Part shown: one piece after another, positions 6,606-14,183 of the stretch
How the letters are laid out: every line of letters begins with the position of its first letter
How positions within the stretch are numbered: position 1 is the first letter of the stretch
Source: CATZDY01 sp045599035
Lineage (GTDB): Bacteria > Bacillota > Desulfotomaculia > Desulfotomaculales > Desulfocucumaceae
Direction: 5' to 3'
Length of the DNA: 26,451 bases
Assembly (NCBI GenBank): GCA_045599035.1
Contig: JAZRVI010000059.1
Span: 1 to 26,451, forward strand
Notes under the pieces: generated by a model
What the model was told of the DNA's origin: nothing
Databases searched by the model: none
What the model saw: only the letters and a program-made list of their open reading frames with translations
Made by a program: the position numbers and the translations under genes

Positions 6606-7680
6606 TAATCTGCACAATCTCGGATTGGGAACCCAACCGCAAAGGCGGACCCCAGGTTCCCAGTCCGCAGCTTACAATCATTTGAGTGATTCCATTGGAG
6701 GAATAACCATAATCATTTTCAAATAAACGCTGGGTTATCAAATTCAAAGGAAAAACCTGCCCCCGATGGGTATGTCCGGCCAAAATCAAATCCGCTTTCC
6801 CTTGCTCGGCAAGTCGGGCAGGATTATGTTCCAGCAAAATTACCGGCTGATTCGGATTGGGCAAATCAGACAAAAAGTCTAGGCTGGCTGTATTTTCGCT
6901 TTGCCAGTTCGATTTATAATCCAAGCCTGCCACAATCAGACCAGCCGTTTCCACATATTCATCCCGCAAAAGCTGCACTCCAGTTCCCTTAAACCATTCC
7001 GCAATTTCCTCCTGGGTATTTTGTCCCAAATCATGATTGCCCAAACAAGCATAGACCCCGTAAGGAGCGGAAAGCCGAGCCAATTCCTGCTGAAAGCCCT
7101 GGGGATCGCTCATGTCCCGAAAGCCATCATTTAAAATATCTCCACTGATACAAATAAGCTGAGGCTGCAAAGCGTTAATCTTATTCACCCATTCAGCCAA
7201 TTGCTGCTGATCTTCCAAAAGCCCCAAATGCAAATCGGAAACCATAAGCAAATTTAATTTCTTCAGCTCAGAATTTTCCTTGTCCATTTTAATTTCATAA
7301 GTAGTAATCTTGGAAACCTGAGCCAAATAAGTTCCGACTCCAAAAAAACCAGACATAAAAATAAATATTACAAATGCTTTCAACCAGAAGCGGCCAGATA
7401 AGCTCTTTTTCGGATCTATCAGCCAAAAAATTATATTGGTCAGGATTATAAAAAAATCCAGATAGAAAACCCCGATCAGCCAGCTATAACCGCCAATCAG
7501 CCAATATTTTTCTCCCCATTCCGGCATCAGACCGAAAAGATGCAGAAAAGGAATGGCAGTCAAGCCCCAGACCACTATAAACCATACAAAAAAACAGAAC
7601 CAGTTTTTGAAAGCTTTATAGCCCAAATAACAGGCCAGAACATCAGCCAGCAAAAGAACAAACATAATAGCAAAAATCAT
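6586..7680 (-). CDS. Membrane-anchored calcineurin-like metallophosphoesterase (YkuE/YaeI type)
   Basis: This 364-residue protein has four hydrophobic segments in the first 120 residues (about 1-20, 27-50, 63-88, 101-119), then a catalytic domain with the whole dinuclear-metal set: D149-x-H151 in SDLHLG, GD181, GNHD214-217, H285 and GHTHRGQ302-308. Related proteins hydrolyse phosphodiester bonds in envelope lipids or lipid-linked precursors (for example UDP-diacylglucosamine by YaeI relatives); the substrate here is unknown. Its start codon shares a base with the upstream stop (TAATG), so it is coupled to the HEAT-like gene. Its 3' end overlaps cytX by 20 bp, and no terminator is visible between the convergent genes. 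Confidence 0.88.
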   Translation of the reverse strand: MIFAIMFVLLLADVLACYLGYKAFKNWFCFFVWFIVVWGLTAIPFLHLFGLMPEWGEKYWLIGGYSWLIGVFYLDFFIILTNIIFWLIDPKKSLSGRFWLKAFVIFIFMSGFFGVGTYLAQVSKITTYEIKMDKENSELKKLNLLMVSDLHLGLLEDQQQLAEWVNKINALQPQLICISGDILNDGFRDMSDPQGFQQELARLSAPYGVYACLGNHDLGQNTQEEIAEWFKGTGVQLLRDEYVETAGLIVAGLDYKSNWQSENTASLDFLSDLPNPNQPVILLEHNPARLAEQGKADLILAGHTHRGQVFPLNLITQRLFENDYGYSSNGITQMIVSCGLGTWGPPLRLGSQSEIVQIIIEFSN

Positions 7681-8303
7681 TATTTAACCTCATTTCGTAG
7701 CAGATCCTTCAGTTTGACTTCCACTATCTGCCGATTGTGATAAAGCTTGAAACCTGCATTATCCCGCTCCCAGGTAATTGAAGCCAAATCCGCCCCGGCA
7801 GTTTGCAGCCAAAGATAAGTATAGCCCCGCACCTCCGGGTCAGGATGCTTTAAATAAGGCCAATAATCCGGAATAAATTCCTGCACCAGCTCCGGAGCCT
7901 GACGGGCAATTCTCCAGCCCCCCCAAATTACCGCAGGCAGCAAAATTTCTTCTTCAGTATAGGTTAATAAAACAGGGGCAAAATCAGCAAAGCTTTGGGG
8001 ACGCAAGCTGACAATCTCCCCAATACATTCCGCCGAACCCCAGCCAATTCCGCCGGATTCGTCATTTAGCGTCCACAAAAATTTTCGGAGTAAAATCCTG
8101 GTTTCTTCGGCTCGTCCTTGATCGAACCACCAGGCTCCCAAAAGCCCAACGGTTTCCACTGTTCGCCATTTAACCAAATTATCCAGGCTGCACAAAAGCC
8201 GCAGCAAATAACGCAAAGCCGACTTTTGTTTTCCAATAATCCGGACAATCTCCTCCAGCTCTCCAGCCAGAATCAAAGCCTGAATTTGTTCCTTCTTAAT
8301 CAC
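7680..8303 (-). CDS. HEAT-like repeat protein of the DVU0298 type
   Basis: This is an all-helical protein of 207 residues from the chosen GTG start at 8303. The ORF is open to a TTG at 8342, but a TATAAT -10 box covers 8334-8339 and GGAAG at 8311-8315 fits the GTG, so the shorter form is preferred. The segment WRTVETVGLLGAWW and the following LNDESGGIGWGSAECIGEI recall the uncharacterised DVU0298-type HEAT proteins. HPDPEVRGYTYLWLQ near the end is a typical HEAT helix pair. No catalytic motif is seen, so it is probably a binding or scaffold protein. It is translationally coupled (TAATG) to the metallophosphoesterase. Confidence 0.7.
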   Translation of the reverse strand: MIKKEQIQALILAGELEEIVRIIGKQKSALRYLLRLLCSLDNLVKWRTVETVGLLGAWWFDQGRAEETRILLRKFLWTLNDESGGIGWGSAECIGEIVSLRPQSFADFAPVLLTYTEEEILLPAVIWGGWRIARQAPELVQEFIPDYWPYLKHPDPEVRGYTYLWLQTAGADLASITWERDNAGFKLYHNRQIVEVKLKDLLRNEVK

Positions 8304-8333
8304 AAGCTCACTTCCAAATTGAGATTTTGAGTT

Positions 8334-8339
8334 ATTATA
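8334..8339 (-). promoter_or_regulatory. Probable -10 box for the HEAT-protein / phosphoesterase pair
   Basis: TATAAT on the minus strand at 8334-8339 has no good -35 at 17 bp (TATTTT). It implies transcription from about 8327, inside the longest form of the HEAT-like ORF, and so supports the GTG start at 8303. Confidence 0.4.
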
Positions 8340-8393
8340 CAATAATTTGCTGAACTAAAATAGCCCCGTCTTCGATTTTCTCAATAAAAATTC

Positions 8394-8422
8394 TTGACAA
8401 ATCCGGAAAACTTGCTTATAAT
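8394..8422 (+). promoter_or_regulatory. Consensus sigma-A promoter of tRNA-Trp
   Basis: TTGACA (8394-8399) and TATAAT (8417-8422) are both perfect and separated by 17 bp, ending 20 bp before the tRNA. It is the strongest promoter in the window. Confidence 0.9.
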
Positions 8423-8442
8423 GTGTATTGTCTTAGTTGCAA

Positions 8443-8518
<76 letters not shown>

Positions 8519-8549
8519 AAAAGCCGGGTCTTTGGATCCGGCTTTTATT
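8519..8549 (+). terminator. Intrinsic terminator of tRNA-Trp
   Basis: AAAGCCGGGTC / GATCCGGCTTT with a 4 nt loop (8531-8534) is followed by TTTTATT. The ribosome site of the next gene begins about 15 bp later. Confidence 0.8.
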
Positions 8550-8577
8550 ATATAAAAAAACCGAAAGGAGATTGTTT

Positions 8578-8871
8578 ATGGACTGGAAAAAAAGCATTAC
8601 CGATACTGTACGCAATATCGGAGATAAGGCTAAAGATATCAGCGAAAACATTGGAGATAAACTGGAAACCAGCAAATTGAAAAGCCAGATTGACAAACTG
8701 GAAAAAGAAATCTCCAATAATTACAAGTCCATTGGAATCTTATATTATAAACAAATCAGGGAAAATACTTTGGCTGAAACAGAAATCCAACGGCTCTGTG
8801 ACAGCATTGTTGAGCTGAAAAAGGATATTGCTATCCTAGAAGAAAAAATCGTTGATATTAATGAAGATTAA
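8578..8871 (+). CDS. Small coiled-coil protein, 97 aa
   Basis: The product is strongly helical and charged: a basic amphipathic N-terminus (MDWKKSITDTVRNIGDKAKD), then heptad-like Leu/Ile spacing through most of the chain. There is no Cys, signal peptide or membrane segment. The layout recalls the coiled-coil part of clostridial proteins that end in a zinc ribbon, but here no ribbon follows. ATG at 8578 has AAAGGAGA eight bases upstream; a TTG two codons earlier is possible but too close to the site. No promoter is visible between the tRNA-Trp terminator and this gene, so it may depend on read-through from the tRNA promoter. Function unknown. Confidence 0.75.
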   Translation: MDWKKSITDTVRNIGDKAKDISENIGDKLETSKLKSQIDKLEKEISNNYKSIGILYYKQIRENTLAETEIQRLCDSIVELKKDIAILEEKIVDINED

Positions 8872-8876
8872 GATCT

Positions 8877-8924
8877 AAAAAAACCTTTCCGGCCGGTGCC
8901 AAACACTTGCTGGAAAGGTTTTTG
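8877..8924. terminator. Bidirectional intrinsic terminator
   Basis: AAACCTTTCC (8881-8890) pairs with GGAAAGGTTT (8912-8921). There is a T run on the plus side (8919-8923) and an A run on the plus strand at 8877-8883 that serves the minus direction. It ends the coiled-coil gene and the ABC transporter operon, whose stop is at 8926. Confidence 0.85.
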
Positions 8925-8925
8925 T

Positions 8926-10014
8926 TCACCCCAAAATAATTCGCAAACGGTTTAGTTCGCCTTCTTCACTATAAAAAGACTCTTGGGAAATTCTTCTGAT
9001 CAAAAGTAAGGATAAGTCTTCTGAATCATTTAAAGGATTATATTTTACCCCATTATATTCCAGCAAAACCTCACATTGTCGAGTTTTTTCCCCGTAATGC
9101 ACCGTCAAATCCAATGCAAACCCCTGTTCAGGCAACTGATTCAGGATCTTCTGCACTCCCAATTCTTCCCAGACTAATTGCAGATTATAAATTAATTTGG
9201 GGGGCAACAAATAACGATAGCCAAAATTATTAAGCTGGTTGACCAAATTATAAAAGTCAAATTTTTGGCTGGTAATTTGATAATGAAAGCTTTTCATTTT
9301 CCAGACAAATTCTTTGGTTTTGCTTTTCTGCGGCTTAAGGAAAATTTCTTCCGGGGTTCCATCGTCATAAATTTGTCCTTGATCCAAAAAAATAATCCGG
9401 CTGGAAACATCCTGAGCAAACTGCATTTCGTGGGTTACAATTAACATGGTCAAGGACTCCTGTTGAGCCAAATTCCGAATTACCGCCAGAACCTCGCCCA
9501 CCATGGTGGGATCCAAAGCACTGGTCGGTTCATCAAATAAAATAACCTTGGGGGACATGGCCAAAGCCCGGGCAATGGCCACCCGCTGTTTTTGTCCTCC
9601 CGAAAGCTCCTCCGGATAGCTGTAGGACTTTTCTGCCATGCCAACCAGGGACAGGAAATAAACAGCTTCTTCATAAGCCTGTTGGCGGGGAATTTTTCGC
9701 AGATCTAACGGAGCCAGCATTATATTTTCAATTACGGTTAAATGCTTAAATAAATTAAACTCCTGAAAAACCATACCGATTTCCTGCCGCAATTTGGCAA
9801 CTTCAAAATGCCGATCCAGAATATTTTTTCCTTCAAAAAAAATCTCCCCGCTGTCTGGTTCAACCAACCGATTCAAACAGTGCAGCAAGGTACTTTTACC
9901 AGATCCGGAAGGACCGATAATTGAAATAATCTCTCCTTTTTTTACCTTAAAGCTGATTCCTTTTAAGGAGTGTTTTTGTTCAAAGCTTTTGGACAAATTT
10001 TTAATTTCAAGCAT
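8926..10014 (-). CDS. Polar amino acid ABC transporter ATPase with RsbW/GHKL-like C-terminal extension
   Basis: This 362-residue protein (ATG 10014; a TTG lies one codon upstream) has a complete GlnQ/HisP-type ATPase in residues 1 to about 240: Walker A GPSGSGKST (34-42), Q-loop Q84, signature LSGGQ (137-141), Walker B with D161-E162, and switch H195. It powers amino acid uptake with the fused binding-protein/permease encoded just upstream (8 base overlap). Residues about 243-362 are not part of a usual ATPase. NLQLVWEEL and YNGVKYNPL followed by LSLLLIRR resemble the N box, G1 box and C-terminal helix of an RsbW-type anti-sigma kinase domain. The metal-binding Asn and G1 Asp are not conserved, so ATP binding there is doubtful. 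The tail may sense or regulate transport; this is inference. Confidence 0.88.
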   Translation of the reverse strand: MLEIKNLSKSFEQKHSLKGISFKVKKGEIISIIGPSGSGKSTLLHCLNRLVEPDSGEIFFEGKNILDRHFEVAKLRQEIGMVFQEFNLFKHLTVIENIMLAPLDLRKIPRQQAYEEAVYFLSLVGMAEKSYSYPEELSGGQKQRVAIARALAMSPKVILFDEPTSALDPTMVGEVLAVIRNLAQQESLTMLIVTHEMQFAQDVSSRIIFLDQGQIYDDGTPEEIFLKPQKSKTKEFVWKMKSFHYQITSQKFDFYNLVNQLNNFGYRYLLPPKLIYNLQLVWEELGVQKILNQLPEQGFALDLTVHYGEKTRQCEVLLEYNGVKYNPLNDSEDLSLLLIRRISQESFYSEEGELNRLRIILG

Positions 10015-11518
10015 CAATTTTGATCCCCTTTAAAATTCTTTCCCGCCGACGAAGACTAATTTTATTCTCCATCCAAACCAGCAATTTAAACAACAGCCAG
10101 GTTAAAATAAAATAGATTATGGTAGTCAAAAGCAAAGGAAAAAAAGGTTCATAGGTCATATTCCGAATCAGATCCGTAACTTTGCTTAAGTCCATAATAG
10201 CCAAATAGCCGACAATGGAGGTTGACTTAACCATGGAAATCAGGCAGGTTTTATAAAGAGGCAGGCAAAATTTCATGGCTTGAGGCAAAACAACCCGTTT
10301 GAAAGCTTGAACCCGATTATAGCCCAAAGCCAAAGCCGCTTCCAACTGCCCGGACTCTACGGATTTAATGGAAGTATGTAAAATATCCGCCACATAAACC
10401 GAAAAATTAATAGAAAAACCAATAACAGCTATCACCAGACCACTCAGGCCGGAAGAACGAAAGATTATATAATACAAAATCATTAACAAAATTAAAATTG
10501 GCATTCCCTTGAGAATCTGAAGCAAAATTTTGACTAGCCACAACAAAATTGGACTGGAGCTTCTTCTCAGCCAAACCCACAGACAGCCCAAAGCCGTACC
10601 GCCAAGCCCCGCCGACAAAGCAATTAAAAGAGTCACACCCAAGCCATGCAAAATTAATTTCCAGCGATTTTCGACCACAAAATTATTAAACAGGTCATTC
10701 TTTAACCCCTGCCAATACCCCCGGCTGACCTGAGCCTCCGGTTTTAAATAGACTACCGCCGCTTCCCCTTCATAAATGGGCTGAGAAAAATAAACCTGCT
10801 CTTTTTTAAGGTCGGTAATCCCAATGCAGGGAGTGCAAAAGTCACATTTTCCGGTAGCCACTGCCGAAATGGTGCCGGCAAAGTCCATATTTTCCACCTG
10901 AAGCTGATAGCCGGAAGCCCGACAAAAGCTGGTGGCCAAAGCCACTTCATAACCGGTAATCTGTCCATCAAAAAAATAAGCAAAAGGACGCAAAACCGCA
11001 TTAACCGCTAATTTCAAGGTCTTGTCGCCCGAATTATCCAGTTCCGGCAGCTTTTGAGCCTGAGATCCTAAATAAGCAGTCTGCAATTTTTTCCAGGTTC
11101 CGTCCGCCTGAATTTTCTGCAAAAAATTATCCAGCTCAAGTTTTAGCTTCAATCCTTCCGGAGTGCGGGGAAAAGCAAGGGCATATTCATAATTAAGTCC
11201 GGTATCTCCCCAGAAAGCAAAATAACCAGTTTCTTCGGCTAAAATCTGAGCGATTGGCTGATCCGTAACTATAACATCAATTTTATGATTTTGAAGAGCC
11301 AAACATAAATCAGCATAGCTCCCATATATTTGTAAGGAAGAATCTTCCACTGACTTCTCAATTAAAGCATAAAAAACCGATCCTCCCAAAACTCCTACCC
11401 TTTTACCCTCCAACTGGCCAAGCTGAGAGTATTCTTCAAATTCTGTGTTCTGGCTTTGACTGCACCCAACCAGCAGCAAGGCCGCCAAAACCACCAGCCA
11501 AAGCTTTATTTTCTGCAT
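10007..11518 (-). CDS. Amino acid ABC transporter, binding-protein halves fused to permease
   Basis: This 503-residue protein has a lipoprotein signal (residues 1-18, lipid-attached Cys19 in LLVGC). Residues 37-151 resemble the second half of an SBP_bac_3 domain (GKRVGVLGG, IDVIVTDQPIA, IQADGTWKKL). Residues 166-258 resemble the first half (KTLKLAVNA, GYEVALATSFC, IGITDLKKEQVYFSQPIYE). Residues about 285-485 are a HisM/GlnP-type permease with EAALALGYNRVQAFKRVVLP (393-412) as the ATPase-docking EAA loop. The halves together make one complete binding domain in swapped order, tethered beside its own channel. I recall related fused proteins in clostridia. The substrate is probably a polar amino acid. 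The gene overlaps its ATPase, and the ACT-protein gene lies upstream across a long hairpin. Confidence 0.85.
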   Translation of the reverse strand: MQKIKLWLVVLAALLLVGCSQSQNTEFEEYSQLGQLEGKRVGVLGGSVFYALIEKSVEDSSLQIYGSYADLCLALQNHKIDVIVTDQPIAQILAEETGYFAFWGDTGLNYEYALAFPRTPEGLKLKLELDNFLQKIQADGTWKKLQTAYLGSQAQKLPELDNSGDKTLKLAVNAVLRPFAYFFDGQITGYEVALATSFCRASGYQLQVENMDFAGTISAVATGKCDFCTPCIGITDLKKEQVYFSQPIYEGEAAVVYLKPEAQVSRGYWQGLKNDLFNNFVVENRWKLILHGLGVTLLIALSAGLGGTALGCLWVWLRRSSSPILLWLVKILLQILKGMPILILLMILYYIIFRSSGLSGLVIAVIGFSINFSVYVADILHTSIKSVESGQLEAALALGYNRVQAFKRVVLPQAMKFCLPLYKTCLISMVKSTSIVGYLAIMDLSKVTDLIRNMTYEPFFPLLLTTIIYFILTWLLFKLLVWMENKISLRRRERILKGIKIDA

Positions 11519-11535
11519 AAACTCAACCCTTGTTG

Positions 11536-11576
11536 AAGTGTTGCCAATCGACTGTTCAAACCGATTGGCAACACTT
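11536..11576. repeat. Perfect 15 bp inverted repeat between ACT and transporter genes
   Basis: AAGTGTTGCCAATCG (11536-11550) is repeated inverted at 11562-11576 with an 11 nt loop. It lies between the ACT-protein stop (11582) and the transporter start (11518). No T run follows on either strand, so it is either a transcript-processing or stabilising hairpin, or a DNA operator. Confidence 0.8.
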
Positions 11577-11581
11577 ATAAA

Positions 11582-12013
11582 TTAAATGCTTCCTATTTCT
11601 TCGCCGTTGATCACCCGGATTTCATGCTGGGTAAATAAATATTCAGCCCGTTCAGGATCTTCCACCCGGAAAACCACCAAGGCAGAATTAATGCCCTTTT
11701 GTACAAAAGCATAGGTATATTCAATATTAACCTGGGCTTCCTGCAAAAATTCCAGAATATCAGCCATCCCGCCGGGACGATCCGGCACTTCCACCGCAAT
11801 AACCTCTGTTTTGGTTACAATATAACCATGAGCCTTTAAAAGCTCGAAGGTCTTCTGTGGGTCGGCTACAATAATTCTTAAAATCCCAAAATCGGCTGTA
11901 TCCGCTACAGACAAAGCTCGAATATTAATTTGATTATCTCCCAAGAGCCGGGCAACCTTGGCCAAACGGCCTGGCTTATTTTCCAGAAAAACGGAAATTT
12001 GTTCTACCCGCAT
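11582..12013 (-). CDS. Tandem ACT-domain amino-acid-binding regulatory protein
   Basis: This 143-residue protein is built of two ACT repeats. The first starts VEQISVFLENKPGRLAKVAR and the second EVIAVEVPDRPGGMADILEF; each has the Pro-Gly turn where amino acids usually bind at a dimer interface. No enzyme domain is attached. Stand-alone double-ACT proteins commonly sit next to PaaK genes, as here (21 bp gap, AAGGGGG ribosome site). The likely role is sensing an amino acid, possibly an aromatic or branched-chain one, and regulating a partner. The ligand is not known. Confidence 0.85.
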   Translation of the reverse strand: MRVEQISVFLENKPGRLAKVARLLGDNQINIRALSVADTADFGILRIIVADPQKTFELLKAHGYIVTKTEVIAVEVPDRPGGMADILEFLQEAQVNIEYTYAFVQKGINSALVVFRVEDPERAEYLFTQHEIRVINGEEIGSI

Positions 12014-12034
12014 AAAAAATTCCCCCTTAGCTAA

Positions 12035-13336
12035 TTAATCAATTTTACGATTATCCTGCACTCGAATGGACTTGCCGGAGGTTCTGGGCAGGGTGTTGGG
12101 TTCCACCAGCTTAATTTTGGCACTAATCCCCAAAACACTGGCCAGACGAGCTTTTAAGCGGCCTTCCAGCTCGGAAATATAACGAACCTTATCATTAAAG
12201 AAATTATCGGTAACTTCCACCTGAATTTCCAGGGTATCCAAATTATCATGCCGATTTACCACCAGCAAATAATAAGGCTGGGTTTCTCCAAATTCCAGCA
12301 GTACGCTTTCCACCTGAGAAGGAAAAACATTGACACCTCGGATAATCAGCATATCATCACTTCGGCCATAAATCCGTTTAATTCGGCGTAAGGTACGGCC
12401 ACATTCGCAGGGTTCTTCAATAATCGAGGTCAAGTCCCGGGTGCGATAGCGAATAACCGGGAAAGCCTCTTTGGTCAAAGAAGTGAAAACCAATTCCCCC
12501 TTCTGGCCGGGCGGCAGGCTTTTGCCAGTTACCGGGTCAATAACTTCTACAATAAAATTATCCTCGTGAACATGCATTCCATTTTGGCAGACACATTCCG
12601 AAGCCACCCCCGGCCCCATAACTTCACTTAAACCATAAATATCATAAGCTTTAATGCCCAGTCTTTCTTCCAGTTGCTTCCGCATTTTCTCCGACCAGGG
12701 TTCGGCTCCAAAAATCCCAATTTTCAAAGAAGAATTAATCAAATCAATGCCCATTTTTTCCGCAGTTTCAGCCAAATATAAAGCATAGGAAGGGGTACAG
12801 GCCAATATAGTAGCCTTAAAATCCTGCATCAGCATCACCTGCTTGGCTGTATTGCCCCCCGAAGCCGGAACTACCATGGCTCCCAGTCGTTCAGCCCCAT
12901 AATGCACTCCCATGCCTCCGGTAAACAAACCATAACCAAAGCTGATATGGGCTACATCCTGAGAGCTGCCCCCGACCATGGTCATAGATCGGGCAATCAG
13001 ACCAGCCCACATTTGCAGATCCTCCCGAGTATAGCCCACCACAATTGGTTTGCCAGTAGTGCCGGAAGAAGCATGAACCCGAACCAGCTCCTCCCGGGGA
13101 ACCGCAAACATTCCAAAAGGATAGGTATCTCGGAGATCCTTTTTCACCGTAAAAGGCAGCTTGCTTAAGTCCTCCAGGCTTTGAATATCTTCCGGAATAA
13201 TTCCGGCCTCCGAAAATCTTTGCTGATAAAAAGGTACTCTGGCATAAAGTTTTTTAACCGTATGCTGCAACCTTTTTAGCTGTAATTTTTCCAGATTCTC
13301 TCTGGGCATGGTTTCGACTGCTTCGTCCCAATACAT
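12035..13336 (-). CDS. paaK: Phenylacetate-CoA ligase (PaaK)
   Basis: This 433-residue AMP-forming ligase of the PaaK family, at the usual length, activates phenylacetate or another arylacetate with ATP and CoA. It has the phosphate loop HASSGTTGKP (88-97), unlike the divergent loop of the acyl-CoA synthetase at 1058. It also has YGLSEVMGPGVASECVCQNG, the family HVHEDNF segment, YRTRDL, the CECGR turn, GRSDDMLIIRGVNVFP, and C-terminal RTSGKSIRV with the catalytic Lys. In anaerobes PaaK is often paired with indolepyruvate ferredoxin oxidoreductase in aromatic amino acid fermentation; that enzyme is not in this window. The neighbours are the ACT protein downstream and a membrane protein upstream, all closely spaced. 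Confidence 0.93.
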   Translation of the reverse strand: MYWDEAVETMPRENLEKLQLKRLQHTVKKLYARVPFYQQRFSEAGIIPEDIQSLEDLSKLPFTVKKDLRDTYPFGMFAVPREELVRVHASSGTTGKPIVVGYTREDLQMWAGLIARSMTMVGGSSQDVAHISFGYGLFTGGMGVHYGAERLGAMVVPASGGNTAKQVMLMQDFKATILACTPSYALYLAETAEKMGIDLINSSLKIGIFGAEPWSEKMRKQLEERLGIKAYDIYGLSEVMGPGVASECVCQNGMHVHEDNFIVEVIDPVTGKSLPPGQKGELVFTSLTKEAFPVIRYRTRDLTSIIEEPCECGRTLRRIKRIYGRSDDMLIIRGVNVFPSQVESVLLEFGETQPYYLLVVNRHDNLDTLEIQVEVTDNFFNDKVRYISELEGRLKARLASVLGISAKIKLVEPNTLPRTSGKSIRVQDNRKID

Positions 13337-13362
13337 AATAGCAGATCCTCTCTCTGATTTAT

Positions 13363-14163
13363 TTATATTTTTCTTCTTCGGCTAAATAGAAAATCAGCCA
13401 GCCGGGTTAAGGCGGCAAAAACAAACATAATGGAAAAATAGCTGGCTATGGTTGCCCAAATCTGGGTGGAAAAACCTTCTCCTTTGGAACCCCAGCCAAT
13501 TCCCTGTCCGTTTCGTTGGAAGTAGGGCTGACCATGATGCTGCCCGTTTTCCCAGGCTAAATCGCTGGTGCTGTCCAGACTGCCTGATTTAATCCAAACT
13601 CCTCCATGATGCTGTCCGCCTCCGTCATGAGAGCTAAAGCTTAAATAACCTATAAAATTAGTGGCAGCCAGACTATAACCTCCGTAAATCAGCACCAGAA
13701 CCGAAAAAATCAGTCCTATTGGCTTTAAAATCGCCGCCGACAAGGGAAGTAATTTTTTTATATTATTCACTATAAATTGATAATGCAGCCCCAAATGAAT
13801 TCCCACCATAATTAAAGCATAGGCAGCCGCACTAAAGTGAATCATTTTCCAAATTCCCGGATTGGAGGGATGAAAATTAAACAAAACCTTGGAAATTTCC
13901 AGACCACTGATTCCGACCAGAAAAAACAGCATCAAAAGCAACAAATTTAAAATATACCTTAGCTTGAATCGCCCTGAAATTAATTTTTTCCAAATTACTT
14001 TGCTGGTTTTAAGCATCCACTTAAAGTTAATCAGCAAATGCACCAACAACGCCAGCAGCAGAGTTAAACCAGTATATTCGTGAAAATCAAGCCCTGCTGC
14101 CATTTTATTATACATAAATGGCAATACCAAGGCTAAAATCGCAGCAAAAACCAGTCTTTTCAA
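13363..14163 (-). CDS. DUF4405-like membrane protein, possible b-type cytochrome
   Basis: This 266-residue protein has about six hydrophobic helices. Histidines lie within or beside helices at residues 28, 42, 109, 123 and 127 (DFHEY, LLVHLLI, IHFSAAAY, GIHLGLHYQF), a pattern suited to two haems as in DUF4405/cytochrome b-like proteins. A segment of about 55 residues after the fifth helix, probably outside the membrane, is rich in Gly and His (HDGGGQHHGG, NGQHHGQ) and might bind metal. The start is TTG at 14163, chosen because AGGAGG lies seven bases upstream. Haem binding and electron-transfer function are inferred. It is in the tsaD-to-paaK array, 20 bp after the radical SAM gene. Confidence 0.65.
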   Translation of the reverse strand: MKRLVFAAILALVLPFMYNKMAAGLDFHEYTGLTLLLALLVHLLINFKWMLKTSKVIWKKLISGRFKLRYILNLLLLMLFFLVGISGLEISKVLFNFHPSNPGIWKMIHFSAAAYALIMVGIHLGLHYQFIVNNIKKLLPLSAAILKPIGLIFSVLVLIYGGYSLAATNFIGYLSFSSHDGGGQHHGGVWIKSGSLDSTSDLAWENGQHHGQPYFQRNGQGIGWGSKGEGFSTQIWATIASYFSIMFVFAALTRLADFLFSRRRKI

Positions 14164-14183
14164 ACTCTGTCCTCCTCAATTAC

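Noticed and set aside
10007..11518. Transporter gene as a broken fusion of two binding proteins
   Set aside because: The frame is intact, the signal peptide and EAA loop are normal, and the two halves add up to one full domain, so it is kept as a functional gene.
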